A DNA stretch of 45,307 nt from a virus (IMGVR_UViG_3300046794_000441:1-45307); one strand, 5' to 3'; numbered from the stretch's first letter, positions 1 through 8,394 are shown. Program-made: numbers and translations. Notes: generated from the letters alone by a model not told the origin.

Positions 1-254
1 CGCCGGAGTGCCTCGCACGGTCGGCGAGGTCAAGGCGGCCGTCAAGATCGAGCTGGCCAAGTGGCAGCGCGAGACGCTGACCGAGATGGAGAACGCCGGG
101 GAGCCCAACTGCTTCTTGCTGATCAAAGTCCCGTACAAGAGCGTCGCGAAGTGGGACTTCTGGATCCCGGCCTATCAGGTCGGGTTGGAAGACCGGTCCT
201 TCACGCCCGAAGAGAAGCTGCCGGAGGTCTGCCGATGGATCCACATGGACTTCG
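1..254. repeat. Left copy of the 254-bp terminal overlap
   Basis: Bases 1-254 match 45054-45307 at every position except 127 (A here, G at 45180). The difference is silent (Lys AAA/AAG) in the nuclease gene that crosses the junction. This is best read as assembly overlap of a circular or circularly permuted genome of about 45,053 bp rather than a biological terminal repeat, because the repeat begins and ends inside one gene. Confidence 0.93.
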
Positions 255-304
255 AGCTGGGACGCGACGTTATCCGGACGCTCGCCAGCCAGGGCTGGCT
301 ATAG
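2..304 (+). CDS. Holliday-junction-resolvase-like nuclease, C-terminal part
   Basis: This is the 3' part of the gene that begins at GTG 44932 and continues across the circular junction; the joined protein is 141 residues. It resembles phage and archaeal Hjc-like PD-(D/E)XK endonucleases. The joined protein shows the GSKDRGDI motif (Asp37, Asp40) and then GEVK (Glu50, Lys52), the expected metal-binding and catalytic residues. Such enzymes cut branched DNA made during replication or recombination before packaging. The gene is followed by primase genes, which fits a replication role. An internal GTG at 8 is only an artefact of where the contig was cut. Family assignment rests on motif and length, so the exact substrate is inferred. 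Confidence 0.8.
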   Translation, partial: AGVPRTVGEVKAAVKIELAKWQRETLTEMENAGEPNCFLLIKVPYKSVAKWDFWIPAYQVGLEDRSFTPEEKLPEVCRWIHMDFELGRDVIRTLASQGWL

Positions 305-672
305 CTCCTGTCCTCGCCCATTACGGCGTCGACCTGAACGAGGGCCGCTGGGGCAACGAGCTGGTCTGTTGCCCCGTGCACGGCGAGCGCCGTGCGTCCA
401 TGTCGGTCAATATCGAGAAGGGCGTGGTCCATTGCTTTGCGTGCGGCTTCGGAGGCGGCGCCATCCGCCTCGTGATGGCTATGGAGTCGTGTGACCGTGC
501 AGACGCTGAGCGCAGAACAGCGGAGATTCTTCGAGCAGGCGGCCACCCAGTACCAGAGCGATCTGGCGGCCGATACCGCCGCCCAGGCCTATCTGATGAC
601 GAGGGGTCTGGGCCCCGAGGCCGCGGCCTTGTTCCGACTCGGAGTCGTTACGTCCCCCCTGGCCGGACATGA
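235..672 (+). CDS. DnaG-type primase, CHC2 zinc-finger module
   Basis: The protein carries a CHC2 primase zinc finger: CCPVHGE, a spacer of about 20 residues, then HCFACG, followed by a helix like the one after the zinc finger in DnaG. It would bind template DNA and act with the TOPRIM protein encoded by the next frame. The proposed ATG at 235 has a GGAGG seven bases upstream but overlaps the nuclease gene by 70 bp; no better ATG or GTG lies closer to the domain, which begins near base 316. The C-terminal half (after about 560) overlaps the next gene and looks less like a folded domain, so the functional product may end early or pass into the next frame by a +1 shift between 491 and 672. Confidence 0.65.
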   Translation: MDPHGLRAGTRRYPDARQPGLAIAPVLAHYGVDLNEGRWGNELVCCPVHGERRASMSVNIEKGVVHCFACGFGGGAIRLVMAMESCDRADAERRTAEILRAGGHPVPERSGGRYRRPGLSDDEGSGPRGRGLVPTRSRYVPPGRT

Positions 673-1135
673 GCAGTACCGCGGGCGTCTGGCCATCCCG
701 TACCTGACCCCCGCCGGGGTCGTGAACCTGCGCTTCAGGTGCGCAGCGTCGCACGATTGCGAGGCCGAGCATCACCCGAAGTACCTGAGCGCCGAGGGCG
801 CGGGGTCCAACCTGTTCAACGTGTTGGACCTCAAGAAGGACTCGCCCTTCGTCTGCGTGGCAGAGGGCGAGATCGACACCATGAGCCTCTCCCTGGCCGG
901 CCTGCCGGCCGTGGGCGTGCCCGGGGTCGACACCTGGCAGAAGCACTTCTCGCGCTGCCTGGAGGACTTCGAGGTCATCTACGCCTTCGGCGACGGCGAC
1001 AAGGCCGGCGGCAAGTTCTCCAACTTCCTGGCCCGGGAGACCCGGGCCCGTCCCATCCGCATGCCCAACGGCAAGGACTGCAATGACATCTTCCGAGAGC
1101 AGGGGGCCGATGGCCTCCGAGCACTCATCGACTGA
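491..1135 (+). CDS. TOPRIM-domain primase subunit (DnaG-like)
   Basis: This 214-residue protein has the TOPRIM signature: AEGEID near residues 124-129 supplies the conserved Glu, and FGDGDKAG near 166-173 supplies the Asp-x-Asp pair, followed by a KDCND stretch. Such domains catalyse RNA primer synthesis. The zinc finger is missing here and sits in the preceding overlapping frame, so the primase is split in two. GTG 491 has a weak GGAG five bases upstream. The gene overlaps the zinc-finger gene by 182 bp and the cysteine-rich gene by 26 bp, indicating translational coupling. Either two subunits assemble or a ribosomal frameshift joins them; the sequence does not decide. Confidence 0.82.
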   Translation: MTVQTLSAEQRRFFEQAATQYQSDLAADTAAQAYLMTRGLGPEAAALFRLGVVTSPLAGHEQYRGRLAIPYLTPAGVVNLRFRCAASHDCEAEHHPKYLSAEGAGSNLFNVLDLKKDSPFVCVAEGEIDTMSLSLAGLPAVGVPGVDTWQKHFSRCLEDFEVIYAFGDGDKAGGKFSNFLARETRARPIRMPNGKDCNDIFREQGADGLRALID

Positions 1136-2093
1136 CCGCTGCCGCCGCTGCGGTCAGTCGATCGAGTACGACCAGACCTGGTTCCACACCCGCTTTGCCC
1201 GAATGCCCTGCACTCGGCCCGCGCCCGATCTGCGCTGCGTGTGCGGCGCCTTGCGGACCCGGCATGCGGGCGACTCGGGCTCTTGCTACGGGGAGACCTG
1301 CGAGTGCACGCAGTTCCGCTGCGACCACACGCGGTGCGGCTGGAAGCCGCGCGAGGAGCCCGAGTACGAAGCTCACGACTTCATCGAGAAGGGGCACTGC
1401 GCCGCTTGCGCCAAGGACTTCGAGGACCAGGTGAAGAGGGCCAGGATGATCCCCCGACCGGAGCCCAAGCGCCTCTCGCTCACCACCGTGTGCGCCTGCT
1501 CGCACGTCAACAACTGGCACGTACGGACCGACCACAACGACACGCACTGTGCGGCCGTCGACTGCCCGTGCGGGGCCTTCAGGGCCTCGTCAGAGGACGA
1601 GAAGTCCCTCCCGCCCTGCACGTGCGGCCCTGACGAGGCCTGCGGCGACCCGTGCGACTACGAGTCCCGCTGTAACGGCTGCGGGCACCATGGGGGCGAA
1701 GGGTGCGGTTGCCCTGCGCACGCCTTCGTCTCCTTCGAGCACTGCGACCGGTGTGCCGGTACGTGGCTCCTCAGGAACGCGGGTGAGGAGCCGCCCCTCA
1801 CGCCCGAGGAGGAAGAGGAGGCCGCGCCGGAGGTCGCCGTGGACGACTTCGGCCAGCCCATCCGCGAGTGCTACGCCTGTGACCGCGTGGGCTGCTCTGG
1901 CTGCGCTCCGCCCCAGCCCGAGCGGCGTCCTCCGTACGCCGTTGCCTACTCCGTCCAGGGCCACCTCTTCGAGGTGGCCCTTCCTGGTGACGCCACCGTG
2001 AGGGCCGTGGACGGGGCCCTCGTCATCCAGCACCACCTGGGGCCCGTGGCCGGGATCGTCAGCGTGCTGCCCGTGATCAACAAGGAGAGCTGA
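1110..2093 (+). CDS. Large cysteine-rich, zinc-ribbon-like protein
   Basis: A 327-residue protein with more than 30 cysteines in CxxC, CxC and CxxxC clusters (for example CRRCG near the start, [56 protein letters not shown]), many with nearby His. It probably binds several zinc ions and has the look of nucleic-acid-associated ribbon proteins, but I recognise no family. After the cysteine region is an acidic run of Glu near residue 240, then a short cysteine-free C-terminal segment. ATG 1110 is chosen over ATG 1083 because AGGGGG precedes it closely and the overlap with the primase gene is shorter. It ends with a one-base overlap with the next gene. Confidence 0.7.
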   Translation: MASEHSSTDRCRRCGQSIEYDQTWFHTRFARMPCTRPAPDLRCVCGALRTRHAGDSGSCYGETCECTQFRCDHTRCGWKPREEPEYEAHDFIEKGHCAACAKDFEDQVKRARMIPRPEPKRLSLTTVCACSHVNNWHVRTDHNDTHCAAVDCPCGAFRASSEDEKSLPPCTCGPDEACGDPCDYESRCNGCGHHGGEGCGCPAHAFVSFEHCDRCAGTWLLRNAGEEPPLTPEEEEEAAPEVAVDDFGQPIRECYACDRVGCSGCAPPQPERRPPYAVAYSVQGHLFEVALPGDATVRAVDGALVIQHHLGPVAGIVSVLPVINKES

Positions 2094-2434
2094 TGCCCCG
2101 CTTCCGCAAGAAGCCGGTAGAGATCGAAGCCGTGCAGTTCACGGGCAACTTCGACGAGATCGAAAGGTTCGTCGGGGGTGATGCCGAGTTCCGGAACAGC
2201 GAACTCGTGGTTGCCACCCTGGAGGGCCCCCTCCGCGCCCGGTCGGGCGACTGGATCATCAAGGGCGTGGCGGGCGAGTTCTACCCCTGTAAGCCGGACA
2301 TCTTCGCCAAGACGTACGAGAGCGCCGACGAGCCCAGCGACTCGGACAGGCTCGCCGCCCTGGAGGCGGCCGGGGTGGACAACTGGGAGGGCTACGAACA
2401 CGCGATGGCCATCCTGCGCGGAGAAGAGGACTAA
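2093..2434 (+). CDS. Conserved phage protein of unknown function ([11 protein letters not shown] type)
   Basis: This 113-residue protein opens with [14 protein letters not shown] and has [22 protein letters not shown] near its middle, a pattern I know from many phage hypothetical proteins. Its function is not established. It is probably a small soluble mixed alpha-beta protein. The start overlaps the upstream stop (TGATG), and the stop overlaps the next start (TAATG), so it is translated as part of the left-arm operon. Confidence 0.75.
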   Translation: MPRFRKKPVEIEAVQFTGNFDEIERFVGGDAEFRNSELVVATLEGPLRARSGDWIIKGVAGEFYPCKPDIFAKTYESADEPSDSDRLAALEAAGVDNWEGYEHAMAILRGEED

Positions 2435-2763
2435 TGCTCAAGCTGACCACTAAGGGCACGGTGCGCTTCTCCTGGGCCTCCGAGGCCATGGAGGCCATCT
2501 GGGCCCTGAACCCGGGCGACTCCGAAGAGGAGCTGCTCGCCAAGATGAAGCTGATCGTGCGCTTCGTGGAGGAGCAGGGCAAGCCCCCGCTGCCCGAGCG
2601 GCTCCCCGGCTTCGCGCTGGGGATGGCGCAGACCGCCCACCCGGCGCCTGAGCCGGTCACGGGGAACGGCTGGGCCCCGACTGCGGGGATCGTGCCCCCG
2701 GTCCCGGAGCTTCCCGCCGACCGTCAGGGCGAGTGGGAGCTCATCCCGCCGGAGGAGCAGTGA
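2434..2763 (+). CDS. Hypothetical protein, Pro-rich C-terminus
   Basis: A 109-residue protein of unknown function. The first 65 residues look helical and mixed (SEEELLAKMKLIVRFVEEQ). From about residue 66 it becomes rich in Pro, Ala and Gly and is probably disordered, ending in acidic residues. The gene starts inside the upstream stop codon and overlaps the next gene by four bases, so it is part of the same coupled operon. No family is recognised. Confidence 0.6.
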   Translation: MLKLTTKGTVRFSWASEAMEAIWALNPGDSEEELLAKMKLIVRFVEEQGKPPLPERLPGFALGMAQTAHPAPEPVTGNGWAPTAGIVPPVPELPADRQGEWELIPPEEQ

Positions 2764-2984
2764 GCGCCCGGGAGACGCTGATCGAGCAGGTGAAGCTCGT
2801 GGAGGACAACTACGGACCGACCGAGGGCTTCAATCCGGAGACCCTTGTCGACGCCTACGCCCACGAGCTGGCGGAGAAGATCCGGGCGGAGCGGTACATC
2901 CACGACTGCTGTCCGGAGTGCCACGCGGCGGCTGACGCGTGCGCCAATCTGATCGACCCGGAGGTGTCTGACAGTGGCGCATGA
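2760..2984 (+). CDS. Small hypothetical protein with paired Cys
   Basis: A 74-residue protein. GTG 2760 is chosen because it forms a GTGA overlap with the upstream stop and follows GGAGGAGCA; an in-frame upstream ATG at 2733 would lie wholly inside the previous gene. The middle is amphipathic helix. The stretch DCCPECHAAADAC in the last third could bind a metal. The function is unknown. It overlaps the next gene by 11 bases. Confidence 0.6.
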   Translation: MSARETLIEQVKLVEDNYGPTEGFNPETLVDAYAHELAEKIRAERYIHDCCPECHAAADACANLIDPEVSDSGA

Positions 2985-3168
2985 CCTGCCCAAGCTGGGC
3001 AGACAGGCGTCTGCCCGCATTGACGACCAGATGCGCAAGGACCTGAACGTCCTGTGCGTGACGTGGGGCGGGACCGTGTCTGACGTCCTGCGCAAGGCCG
3101 TCAACCAGGAGGCCGAGGCCGTCAGGCAGGCCTGGCAGGCGGCTGGAGTCGATCAGCCGGACGCGTAA
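2974..3168 (+). CDS. Ribbon-helix-helix-like DNA-binding protein
   Basis: A 64-residue protein whose pattern (SARIDDQMRKDLNVLC, then GTVSDVLRKAVNQEA) fits the beta strand, helix and helix of the Arc/CopG ribbon-helix-helix fold. Such dimers repress promoters by inserting the strand into the major groove. It is the last gene of the left-arm operon, just before a strong terminator. Its target is unknown; autoregulation of the operon or control of the convergent late genes is possible. The GTG start at 2974 overlaps the upstream gene. Confidence 0.6.
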   Translation: MAHDLPKLGRQASARIDDQMRKDLNVLCVTWGGTVSDVLRKAVNQEAEAVRQAWQAAGVDQPDA

Positions 3169-3254
3169 CATGGATGCCGTCGACCCTCTCCGGTCGGCAG
3201 GCGCCCCGTACCTCCGGATTCATCACCCGGAACCTCTCCTCGGAGCGCGAAAGA

Positions 3255-3286
3255 AAAAGGCCCCCACCTCACGGTGGGGGCCTTTT
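3255..3286. terminator. Two-way intrinsic terminator between convergent operons
   Basis: A perfect 14-bp stem (AAAAGGCCCCCACC / GGTGGGGGCCTTTT) closes a TCAC loop, with an A-run on the left arm and a T-run on the right. It therefore works as a Rho-independent terminator on both strands. It lies between the plus-strand operon ending at 3168 and the minus-strand late operon ending at 3335. Confidence 0.92.
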
Positions 3287-3334
3287 CTGCGTTCCGGGAC
3301 AAGGGGTGCCCGGAACGACTGCTGCTCGGGGAGG

Positions 3335-3631
3335 CTACCCGGGGGGTGTGACATCAGGCCGATCTTCACCGGAACTCTGCGCATTGAGCGCGTTGTTCAC
3401 AGCCTTTTCGATGCGCTCGGTCAGCACCCCGTTGGTCTGGTGCGTGATCTTTTCCAGCGCCTTGTCCTGATGGTCCGACCTGGTGTCCAGGTGGTTGATC
3501 ACGAAGACGGCGCCCAGGATCGGCATCACGAGCGCGACGTACGACGTGGTGTCCGACCCCTTCAGGGTCAGCACCACGAAGCCGCCGATGGTCAACGCGG
3601 CGGTGCCCAGCTGAAGAATGGTCGATCTCAT
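3335..3631 (-). CDS. Holin-like membrane protein
   Basis: A 98-residue protein with two hydrophobic segments: about residues 4-24 (ILQLGTAALTIGGFVVLTLK) and about 29-48 (SYVALVMPILGAVFVINHL). A charged, probably helical and cytoplasmic tail follows. Size, two-helix topology and place as the last late gene next to a peptidoglycan-binding gene fit a class II holin or an endolysin-release membrane protein. The ATG at 3631 overlaps the upstream stop. The amidase endolysin itself lies about 20 kb away, near the terminase. A structural membrane protein cannot be excluded. Confidence 0.65.
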   Translation of the reverse strand: MRSTILQLGTAALTIGGFVVLTLKGSDTTSYVALVMPILGAVFVINHLDTRSDHQDKALEKITHQTNGVLTERIEKAVNNALNAQSSGEDRPDVTPPG

Positions 3632-3867
3632 TCGTCCCCCCTCAGGGATGGTGGCCGCAGGCGGTCCAGCGCCTCGGCCGTGGGTCGGTCGAGCACTCCC
3701 GTGACCGGGAGCTTGAAGAGCTGCTGTACGCCCCTCAGGGCGCTCAGGGTGGCGTGGTCCATCTCTCCGGTCACGTCCACGTTCAGAGCCCGCTGAGCGG
3801 TCCGCACGGCCGCTCTCTCGGCCTCGGAGGCCGGCGCGATGATGACGCGGTCTGGTGGCCATGTCAT
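3628..3867 (-). CDS. Small peptidoglycan-binding-domain protein
   Basis: This 79-residue protein consists almost entirely of a PG_binding_1-like unit: RTAQRALNVDVTGEMDHATLSALRGVQQLFKLPVTGVLD followed by TAEALDRLRP, with the usual VTGEMD / VTGVLD turn pattern seen twice. No catalytic domain is attached. It may anchor the lysis machinery or the tail tip to the cell wall. The ATG overlaps the stop of the tail gene (ATGA), and its own stop overlaps the holin-like gene. Lysis helper is the likeliest role given the neighbour, but this is inferred. Confidence 0.65.
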   Translation of the reverse strand: MTWPPDRVIIAPASEAERAAVRTAQRALNVDVTGEMDHATLSALRGVQQLFKLPVTGVLDRPTAEALDRLRPPSLRGDE

Positions 3868-5795
3868 GCCGTGATCACATCCGCGATGGTGCGCAGTTCG
3901 ACCCACAAGATCCCGCCGCTCGTGGAGGCGTTGGACCCAGGCTGGGCCTTCTGCTCGAAGCGGTAGTCGTCGATGACTACCAAGTAGGACTGATCGTTCT
4001 TCAGGTCCTGGAAGGACACCGCGTCGCCGCGGGCGAAGAGCTGCTCGAAGGCCGCGAGACGGGACAAGGTGCGTCCCTCGTAGCCCACGGTCTGGCCGGA
4101 GCGGGTCTGCTCCTTGTCGAAGCACAGGAGCGGGATGGTGAACACGCGCTGGCGCACGGCGCCGGGCATGGCCTTGAGCTGCCAGCCGTTGACCTCCCCG
4201 CCCTGCGAGAGGTCCGTCCCGGAGCGGGCCAGGGTCAGCTTGAGCTGGATCCACTCCACTGCCGTGGAGGGCGCGGCCATCACCACGTTGTCGATGACCG
4301 AGGCGCCGCCCTGCGAGATGGTCAGGATCGAGGTCTCGGCTCCGCCGGGCTCGATGACGGAGACGCCCACCGAGCCCATCAGGCCCGTCGGGGTCTTCAC
4401 CGAGACGACCTTGAAGATCTTCGGCTCCAGCGTGGAGTACCGCACGCGTCCGGTCTGGAGGTATCCGGTCGCCTCCCTGTCGGAGGCGTGCTCGAGGTAG
4501 GCCCCCTGGCCGACCACGGCGAACGCCATGCGGTCGCTGTTGCCGAAGTTCGTTGCCGAGGTGACCTCGCCCGTCACCAGGGCCTGGAGGTCCGTGGCGT
4601 ACGCGAAGCGCCCGCCGGCCGCGGAGCTGGTGTCCTGGACGGGCTGGCCCAGGTCGACCCGGTAGAGCCCGCTCTTGGAGTCGATGCCGTTGCTGGCCCC
4701 GACGAAGAAGAACCGGTCGTAGGCCGCCACGGCCTTGCAGCCAAGGCTGTTGGCGATGAGCAGCGGGCCGTACTGGATGTCCCCGTTGGAGTCGATCTGC
4801 CCGACCCTGAAGCCCCGGTTCGTGCCGATGCCCACGAACGTACCCAGGTACGTCGTCAGGGCGTACACGACCTCTCCCAGCGGGAGCTGGGCTGTCTGGA
4901 TGCCGCCGGAGGCGAGCGTGGGGACAGAGCCCGTGCTGTCCAGCACGAACTTGTAGATGGCGCCCTGGGAGCCCGCATTGCCCGCGGCGTAGATGGCGTT
5001 GGTGCCCTCGGCTATCGCCGTCCACGTCCATGCGGCGTTCAGGTGCGTGAAGCGCAGGGTCTGCGTACCGGTTGAACTCAGCTCGTACAGCTTGTTGTCC
5101 AGACCCAGCATCATGCGGCCCTTGGCCCAGCCCAGGGCCACGTTCGTCGTACCGGTGGCCGACCAGGCCGCCCCGGCGCCGTTCCCGGCACCCTTGTAGA
5201 CCTGCACGTTGTCCGCGGCGAAGTAGTTCGTGCCGTCGCTCGCCAGGGCCCTGATGGTGTTGGCTCCGCCCCAGGTGATGACGGTGGAGGCCGTCCCGTC
5301 GTCGCTCTTCAGGACGTTGCCGACCGCGGACCAGAAGCGGTCCGTGCCGTTGTTCCAGCCCACGGTGAAGTGCGGGTTGCCGGAGGCGTCCGCGATGCGC
5401 TGCGCCGTGCGGCGCAGCAGCGTCAGCTTGCCGTTCGTCCAGGGGTTCACGCCCACGCTGTGGCCGTACTGGATCGCGTGGCGGTTCTGGAGGTTCGCCA
5501 CCTGGACCTGGTCAGGGTCCTGGTAGAGCAGGCCCTCGCCCCCGATGAACGTGGCCTGCGAGCGCAGCCACCAGTTCGCGAGCGACTGCTCACCGGGCTC
5601 GCGCTGGTTGTCGAACTGATCCTTCTTCAGCTGGGCGCCGGCGCGGGTCATGGTGCGGTCGTCGCTGATTCCGGAGAGCCACGGCATGCCGCCGATGGCG
5701 TAGGTGTACTGCACGCCCTCCAGGGCGAAGGTCATGCTGGCCGACGACGTCCGCCCCGACAGGGGGAACGGCAGCCGAGAGACGATCCCAGCCAT
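3864..5795 (-). CDS. Tail protein, probable beta-propeller minor tail protein
   Basis: A 643-residue protein rich in Gly, Thr, Ser and beta-strand patterns. The central part (about residues 130-420) has repeated blades such as GWNNGTDRFWSAVGNVLKS, LASDGTNYFAADNVQVYKG and AAYDRFFFVGASNGID, suggesting a propeller-like fold. The end resembles tail-tip proteins that bind receptors. It directly follows the tail-fibre gene with TAATG coupling. I place it in the distal tail or adsorption apparatus; the exact role is inferred from position and composition. Confidence 0.68.
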   Translation of the reverse strand: MAGIVSRLPFPLSGRTSSASMTFALEGVQYTYAIGGMPWLSGISDDRTMTRAGAQLKKDQFDNQREPGEQSLANWWLRSQATFIGGEGLLYQDPDQVQVANLQNRHAIQYGHSVGVNPWTNGKLTLLRRTAQRIADASGNPHFTVGWNNGTDRFWSAVGNVLKSDDGTASTVITWGGANTIRALASDGTNYFAADNVQVYKGAGNGAGAAWSATGTTNVALGWAKGRMMLGLDNKLYELSSTGTQTLRFTHLNAAWTWTAIAEGTNAIYAAGNAGSQGAIYKFVLDSTGSVPTLASGGIQTAQLPLGEVVYALTTYLGTFVGIGTNRGFRVGQIDSNGDIQYGPLLIANSLGCKAVAAYDRFFFVGASNGIDSKSGLYRVDLGQPVQDTSSAAGGRFAYATDLQALVTGEVTSATNFGNSDRMAFAVVGQGAYLEHASDREATGYLQTGRVRYSTLEPKIFKVVSVKTPTGLMGSVGVSVIEPGGAETSILTISQGGASVIDNVVMAAPSTAVEWIQLKLTLARSGTDLSQGGEVNGWQLKAMPGAVRQRVFTIPLLCFDKEQTRSGQTVGYEGRTLSRLAAFEQLFARGDAVSFQDLKNDQSYLVVIDDYRFEQKAQPGSNASTSGGILWVELRTIADVITA

Positions 5796-7102
5796 TACGC
5801 CTCCCGGTACCAGCCCTGGATGGCGATCAGGCCACCAGCCAGGAGGTTGGAGCCCTGGAGGTTGGCCTCGTTACCTGACCCCAGGTCGATACGGATACGG
5901 TCGCTCGTGGCACCGGAACCGCTCGTAAAGAAGACGCACTCGCCGCCGCGGATGGCCGACACCAGCTCCGACCCCTGGCCGGAGCTGCCCGCACCGTTCG
6001 ATTCCGAATGGATGAGCAGGCACTGACGGGTAGTACGGTCCACATTGGACGGCATGGTCACCGTTACAAGACCCGTGCCAGAACCGGCGACATTGACCCC
6101 CAGGTAGATGTTGACGTAGACCATCTTGCCGACGCGCCAGTACCACCCGTTGTTCGTGTTGAAGGTGGCCGAGCCCTGGTTGGTCACTGTCGTGACCCAT
6201 GGCGTAGGTGAGTTGCCGCCGTAGGTACGGAACTGGCCGTCATTGCCCATGGCGGCCTGGATGGCGTTGTTCACCCGCAGGTTGAGCAGGTCGCCCGCGG
6301 TACCCGAGGGCAGGTTGGCGGCCAGGGCGTCCACCACGGTGGACGTGGGCGCGCCGGTGATCGTGCCGGCGGCAAAGAAGGCGTTGTCCGTGGACAGGAT
6401 GCCTATGCCACTGCGGTAGAGGTTGGTGTCCCGGGTTCCCGAACCCGGCCCCCAGAGGTGCTTGCCGTCCGACTGGATGCGCAGGCGGTCGAAGGCGTCG
6501 CCCGTGACCGCCGTGCTCAGCGAGGCGTTGGCCGGTGCGGCGCTGTTGAAGTTCGGGCCGCCCGTGAACAGTGGCGCACCGCTGAAGGTCGGCCCGCCGG
6601 TGAAGGTGCCCGCAAGGCCGCCAGCGCCCGTCAGGGTGCCTGAGAACGTGGCGTTGCCCGACAGGGTGGGGTTGCCTGTGAACGTCCCCGAGAGGGCCGC
6701 TGCGTTGATCGTGGGGTTCGTCAGCGTCTTGGCGCTCAGGGTCTGCGTGTCGGACGTACCGACGATGGACCCGGTGAGGCCGTGCACGGCCCCCGTGGAG
6801 GCCTCGTGGGTACGGAAGTCCGTGGCGTCCTGGGCGTTGTAGACGTGCCGTACGACGGCACCCAGAGAGTGGCTCTGGGCGCTCGTGCCGCCGTAGCCGC
6901 GGGTGCACGTCAGGGTGGTCCCCGCGACAGCGCTGACGCTGACCAGCTCTTCCGTGGCCGCCCCGAAGTCCAGGGCGAGAATGAACGGAGTGCTCGGGAA
7001 ACCCGTGGTCGCGCCGACGTTGATAGACGTGGAGCCTGACGAGATGCTGCCGCTCAGCGTCGTCTGCTGGGCGACGTTGGAGTAGAAGAGGGCGTTGGCC
7101 AC
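5795..7102 (-). CDS. Tail fibre protein
   Basis: A 435-residue protein with a fibre-like composition. The N-terminal 100 residues (TLSGSISSGSTSINVGATTGFPS, then GYGGTSAQSHSLGAVVRHV) match the attachment region common in actinophage fibres. It is followed by SDTQTLSAKTLTNPTI, a motif typical of phage tail fibres, and short repeats of GTFTGNPTLSGNATFSG type (about residues 135-185) that suggest a trimeric beta-helix shaft. The C-terminal 130 residues look like a beta-rich receptor-binding head. The start is GTG 7102, three bases after the stop of the connector gene. Confidence 0.8.
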   Translation of the reverse strand: MANALFYSNVAQQTTLSGSISSGSTSINVGATTGFPSTPFILALDFGAATEELVSVSAVAGTTLTCTRGYGGTSAQSHSLGAVVRHVYNAQDATDFRTHEASTGAVHGLTGSIVGTSDTQTLSAKTLTNPTINAAALSGTFTGNPTLSGNATFSGTLTGAGGLAGTFTGGPTFSGAPLFTGGPNFNSAAPANASLSTAVTGDAFDRLRIQSDGKHLWGPGSGTRDTNLYRSGIGILSTDNAFFAAGTITGAPTSTVVDALAANLPSGTAGDLLNLRVNNAIQAAMGNDGQFRTYGGNSPTPWVTTVTNQGSATFNTNNGWYWRVGKMVYVNIYLGVNVAGSGTGLVTVTMPSNVDRTTRQCLLIHSESNGAGSSGQGSELVSAIRGGECVFFTSGSGATSDRIRIDLGSGNEANLQGSNLLAGGLIAIQGWYREA

Positions 7103-7105
7103 GGC

Positions 7106-8014
7106 TCAGCTCCCCTGGAAGTATGCGAAATTGGGGACGTCGTTGAAGAGCTGGTCACGCTCTTCGGTCAGCCGCTGCTGGTAGAGCTGGGCGTACATGG
7201 TCATGGCCCGGGTCGCCGAGGCCGGCGGCACGAGCGGAGCGCGCTCGGTGGCCTCCACCGACTGCTGCTGGAGCCGTGCGGACTCCAGCGCCGGGAGCAG
7301 GCGCATGCAGGTCCCGTAGACCACCAGGTCTACGTACCGGTCCGGGTAGCCGGTGACGGCTGCGAAGTCGTCGCTGTTGTTCACCAGCGCCGTCGGAGGC
7401 TTGCCGTAGACGATGCGGATCTTCTGGCCCGGGGTGACGTAGTCGAAGACCTCGATGGACTTGCCCGAGGAGAACGATGACGGCGAAGCCTTCGGGTTGT
7501 AGCGCCAGTTCGGCAGGGGCTGCCAGACCTTGCTGGGGCCGATCAGCTGGCCCACGACGTACCAGACGTCGGACAGGTCCGCCGGAAGCTCGTACTCGAT
7601 GACGACCGCGTTCTTGATGATCTCCGTTGAGGAGAACACCACCAGCTCCGGATAGAGCGTCTGGATCGTCTGGTTGATCGCTTCCTTGATCCGCGCTCGC
7701 GGGAAGGCCGGGTTGCTTGTCACCAGGGCGTGGGCCGCGTGGCTCGCGGCGGTGGTGCCCTCGTAGCCACGCCCGTTGGTCAGGCCCATCACGGAGACGA
7801 CGCCCGACGTGGAGTCGTACGTCTTGACCAAGACCAGCTCGTCGTCTATCTCGACCAGACCGCGGCTCAGGTTGGTCACCGTGGAGGCGTCGCACGAGAA
7901 GGACGTGTCGCCGGCCGCCATCGCGCCGGCCAGCTCGGAGACGCTCTCCTGGTTCATGGCGAAGCCCAGCACCTGCTGGCGCACCTGCTTCACGAGCTGA
8001 TCGAAGGTCGTCAC
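7106..8014 (-). CDS. Head-to-tail connector or adaptor-type structural protein
   Basis: A 302-residue protein starting at GTG 8014, which overlaps the upstream stop (GTGA). It begins TTFDQLVKQVRQQVLGFA; residues 30-85 form a beta region (DTSFSCDASTVTNLSRGLVEIDDELVLVKTYD) much like the one at the start of tail fibres; a helical region with PRARIKEAINQTIQTLYPEL follows. This architecture is typical of the phage gene between capsid and tail often annotated as connector or adaptor. Gene order (capsid, small neck genes, this gene, fibre) supports that role. No enzymatic motif is seen. Confidence 0.55.
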   Translation of the reverse strand: MTTFDQLVKQVRQQVLGFAMNQESVSELAGAMAAGDTSFSCDASTVTNLSRGLVEIDDELVLVKTYDSTSGVVSVMGLTNGRGYEGTTAASHAAHALVTSNPAFPRARIKEAINQTIQTLYPELVVFSSTEIIKNAVVIEYELPADLSDVWYVVGQLIGPSKVWQPLPNWRYNPKASPSSFSSGKSIEVFDYVTPGQKIRIVYGKPPTALVNNSDDFAAVTGYPDRYVDLVVYGTCMRLLPALESARLQQQSVEATERAPLVPPASATRAMTMYAQLYQQRLTEERDQLFNDVPNFAYFQGS

Positions 8015-8394
8015 GGCCGCTCGTCCACCTTTGTGGCGATGAAGAACACGCTGTAGATCACGCCCGCAGTCGCGCCGGCCGTGGCGTTGACCGAGAAGTT
8101 CGTTGCCCCGTCGCTGGTGAAGTACGTCTCCCACACGGTGGGGACGTTGATCGCCGGTACGAGCGGGATCGAAGACAGCACGGTCGCGCCGAACCTGAAC
8201 TCGATGTTCCCGTTGTCGGCTGCCGCCGGAGCGGCACCGGACAGGTAGGCCCACACCTGAACGCGGTACAGGCCCTTGCCGCTGGGCGGCAGGGACGTCA
8301 CCAGAGCCTGGCCCGCCGTAGGCGCCGTGACGGCCTTGGCGGCCCCCATGCTCGCGTTGGCCAGGGGCGCGGTGGTGACCCTCATGGACGTCAT
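8011..8394 (-). CDS. Small virion-associated protein (neck or decoration)
   Basis: A 127-residue protein with an Ala/Thr-rich N-terminus and a beta-rich remainder (GLYRVQVWAYLSGAAP, ETYFTSDGATNFSVNATAGATAGVIYSVFFIATKV). No family is recognised. It resembles small jelly-roll-like decoration or tail-associated proteins and sits in the neck gene cluster. It is coupled to both neighbours, with two bases before it and a GTGA overlap after it. Confidence 0.55.
   Translation of the reverse strand: MTSMRVTTAPLANASMGAAKAVTAPTAGQALVTSLPPSGKGLYRVQVWAYLSGAAPAAADNGNIEFRFGATVLSSIPLVPAINVPTVWETYFTSDGATNFSVNATAGATAGVIYSVFFIATKVDERP

Noticed and set aside
8-304. Complete short gene starting at GTG 8
   Set aside because: It is the 3' end of the nuclease cut by the contig start; the full gene starts at 44932.
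3170-3796. Plus-strand frame through the terminator and holin region
   Set aside because: It crosses a two-way terminator and opposes the holin-like gene with membrane segments.
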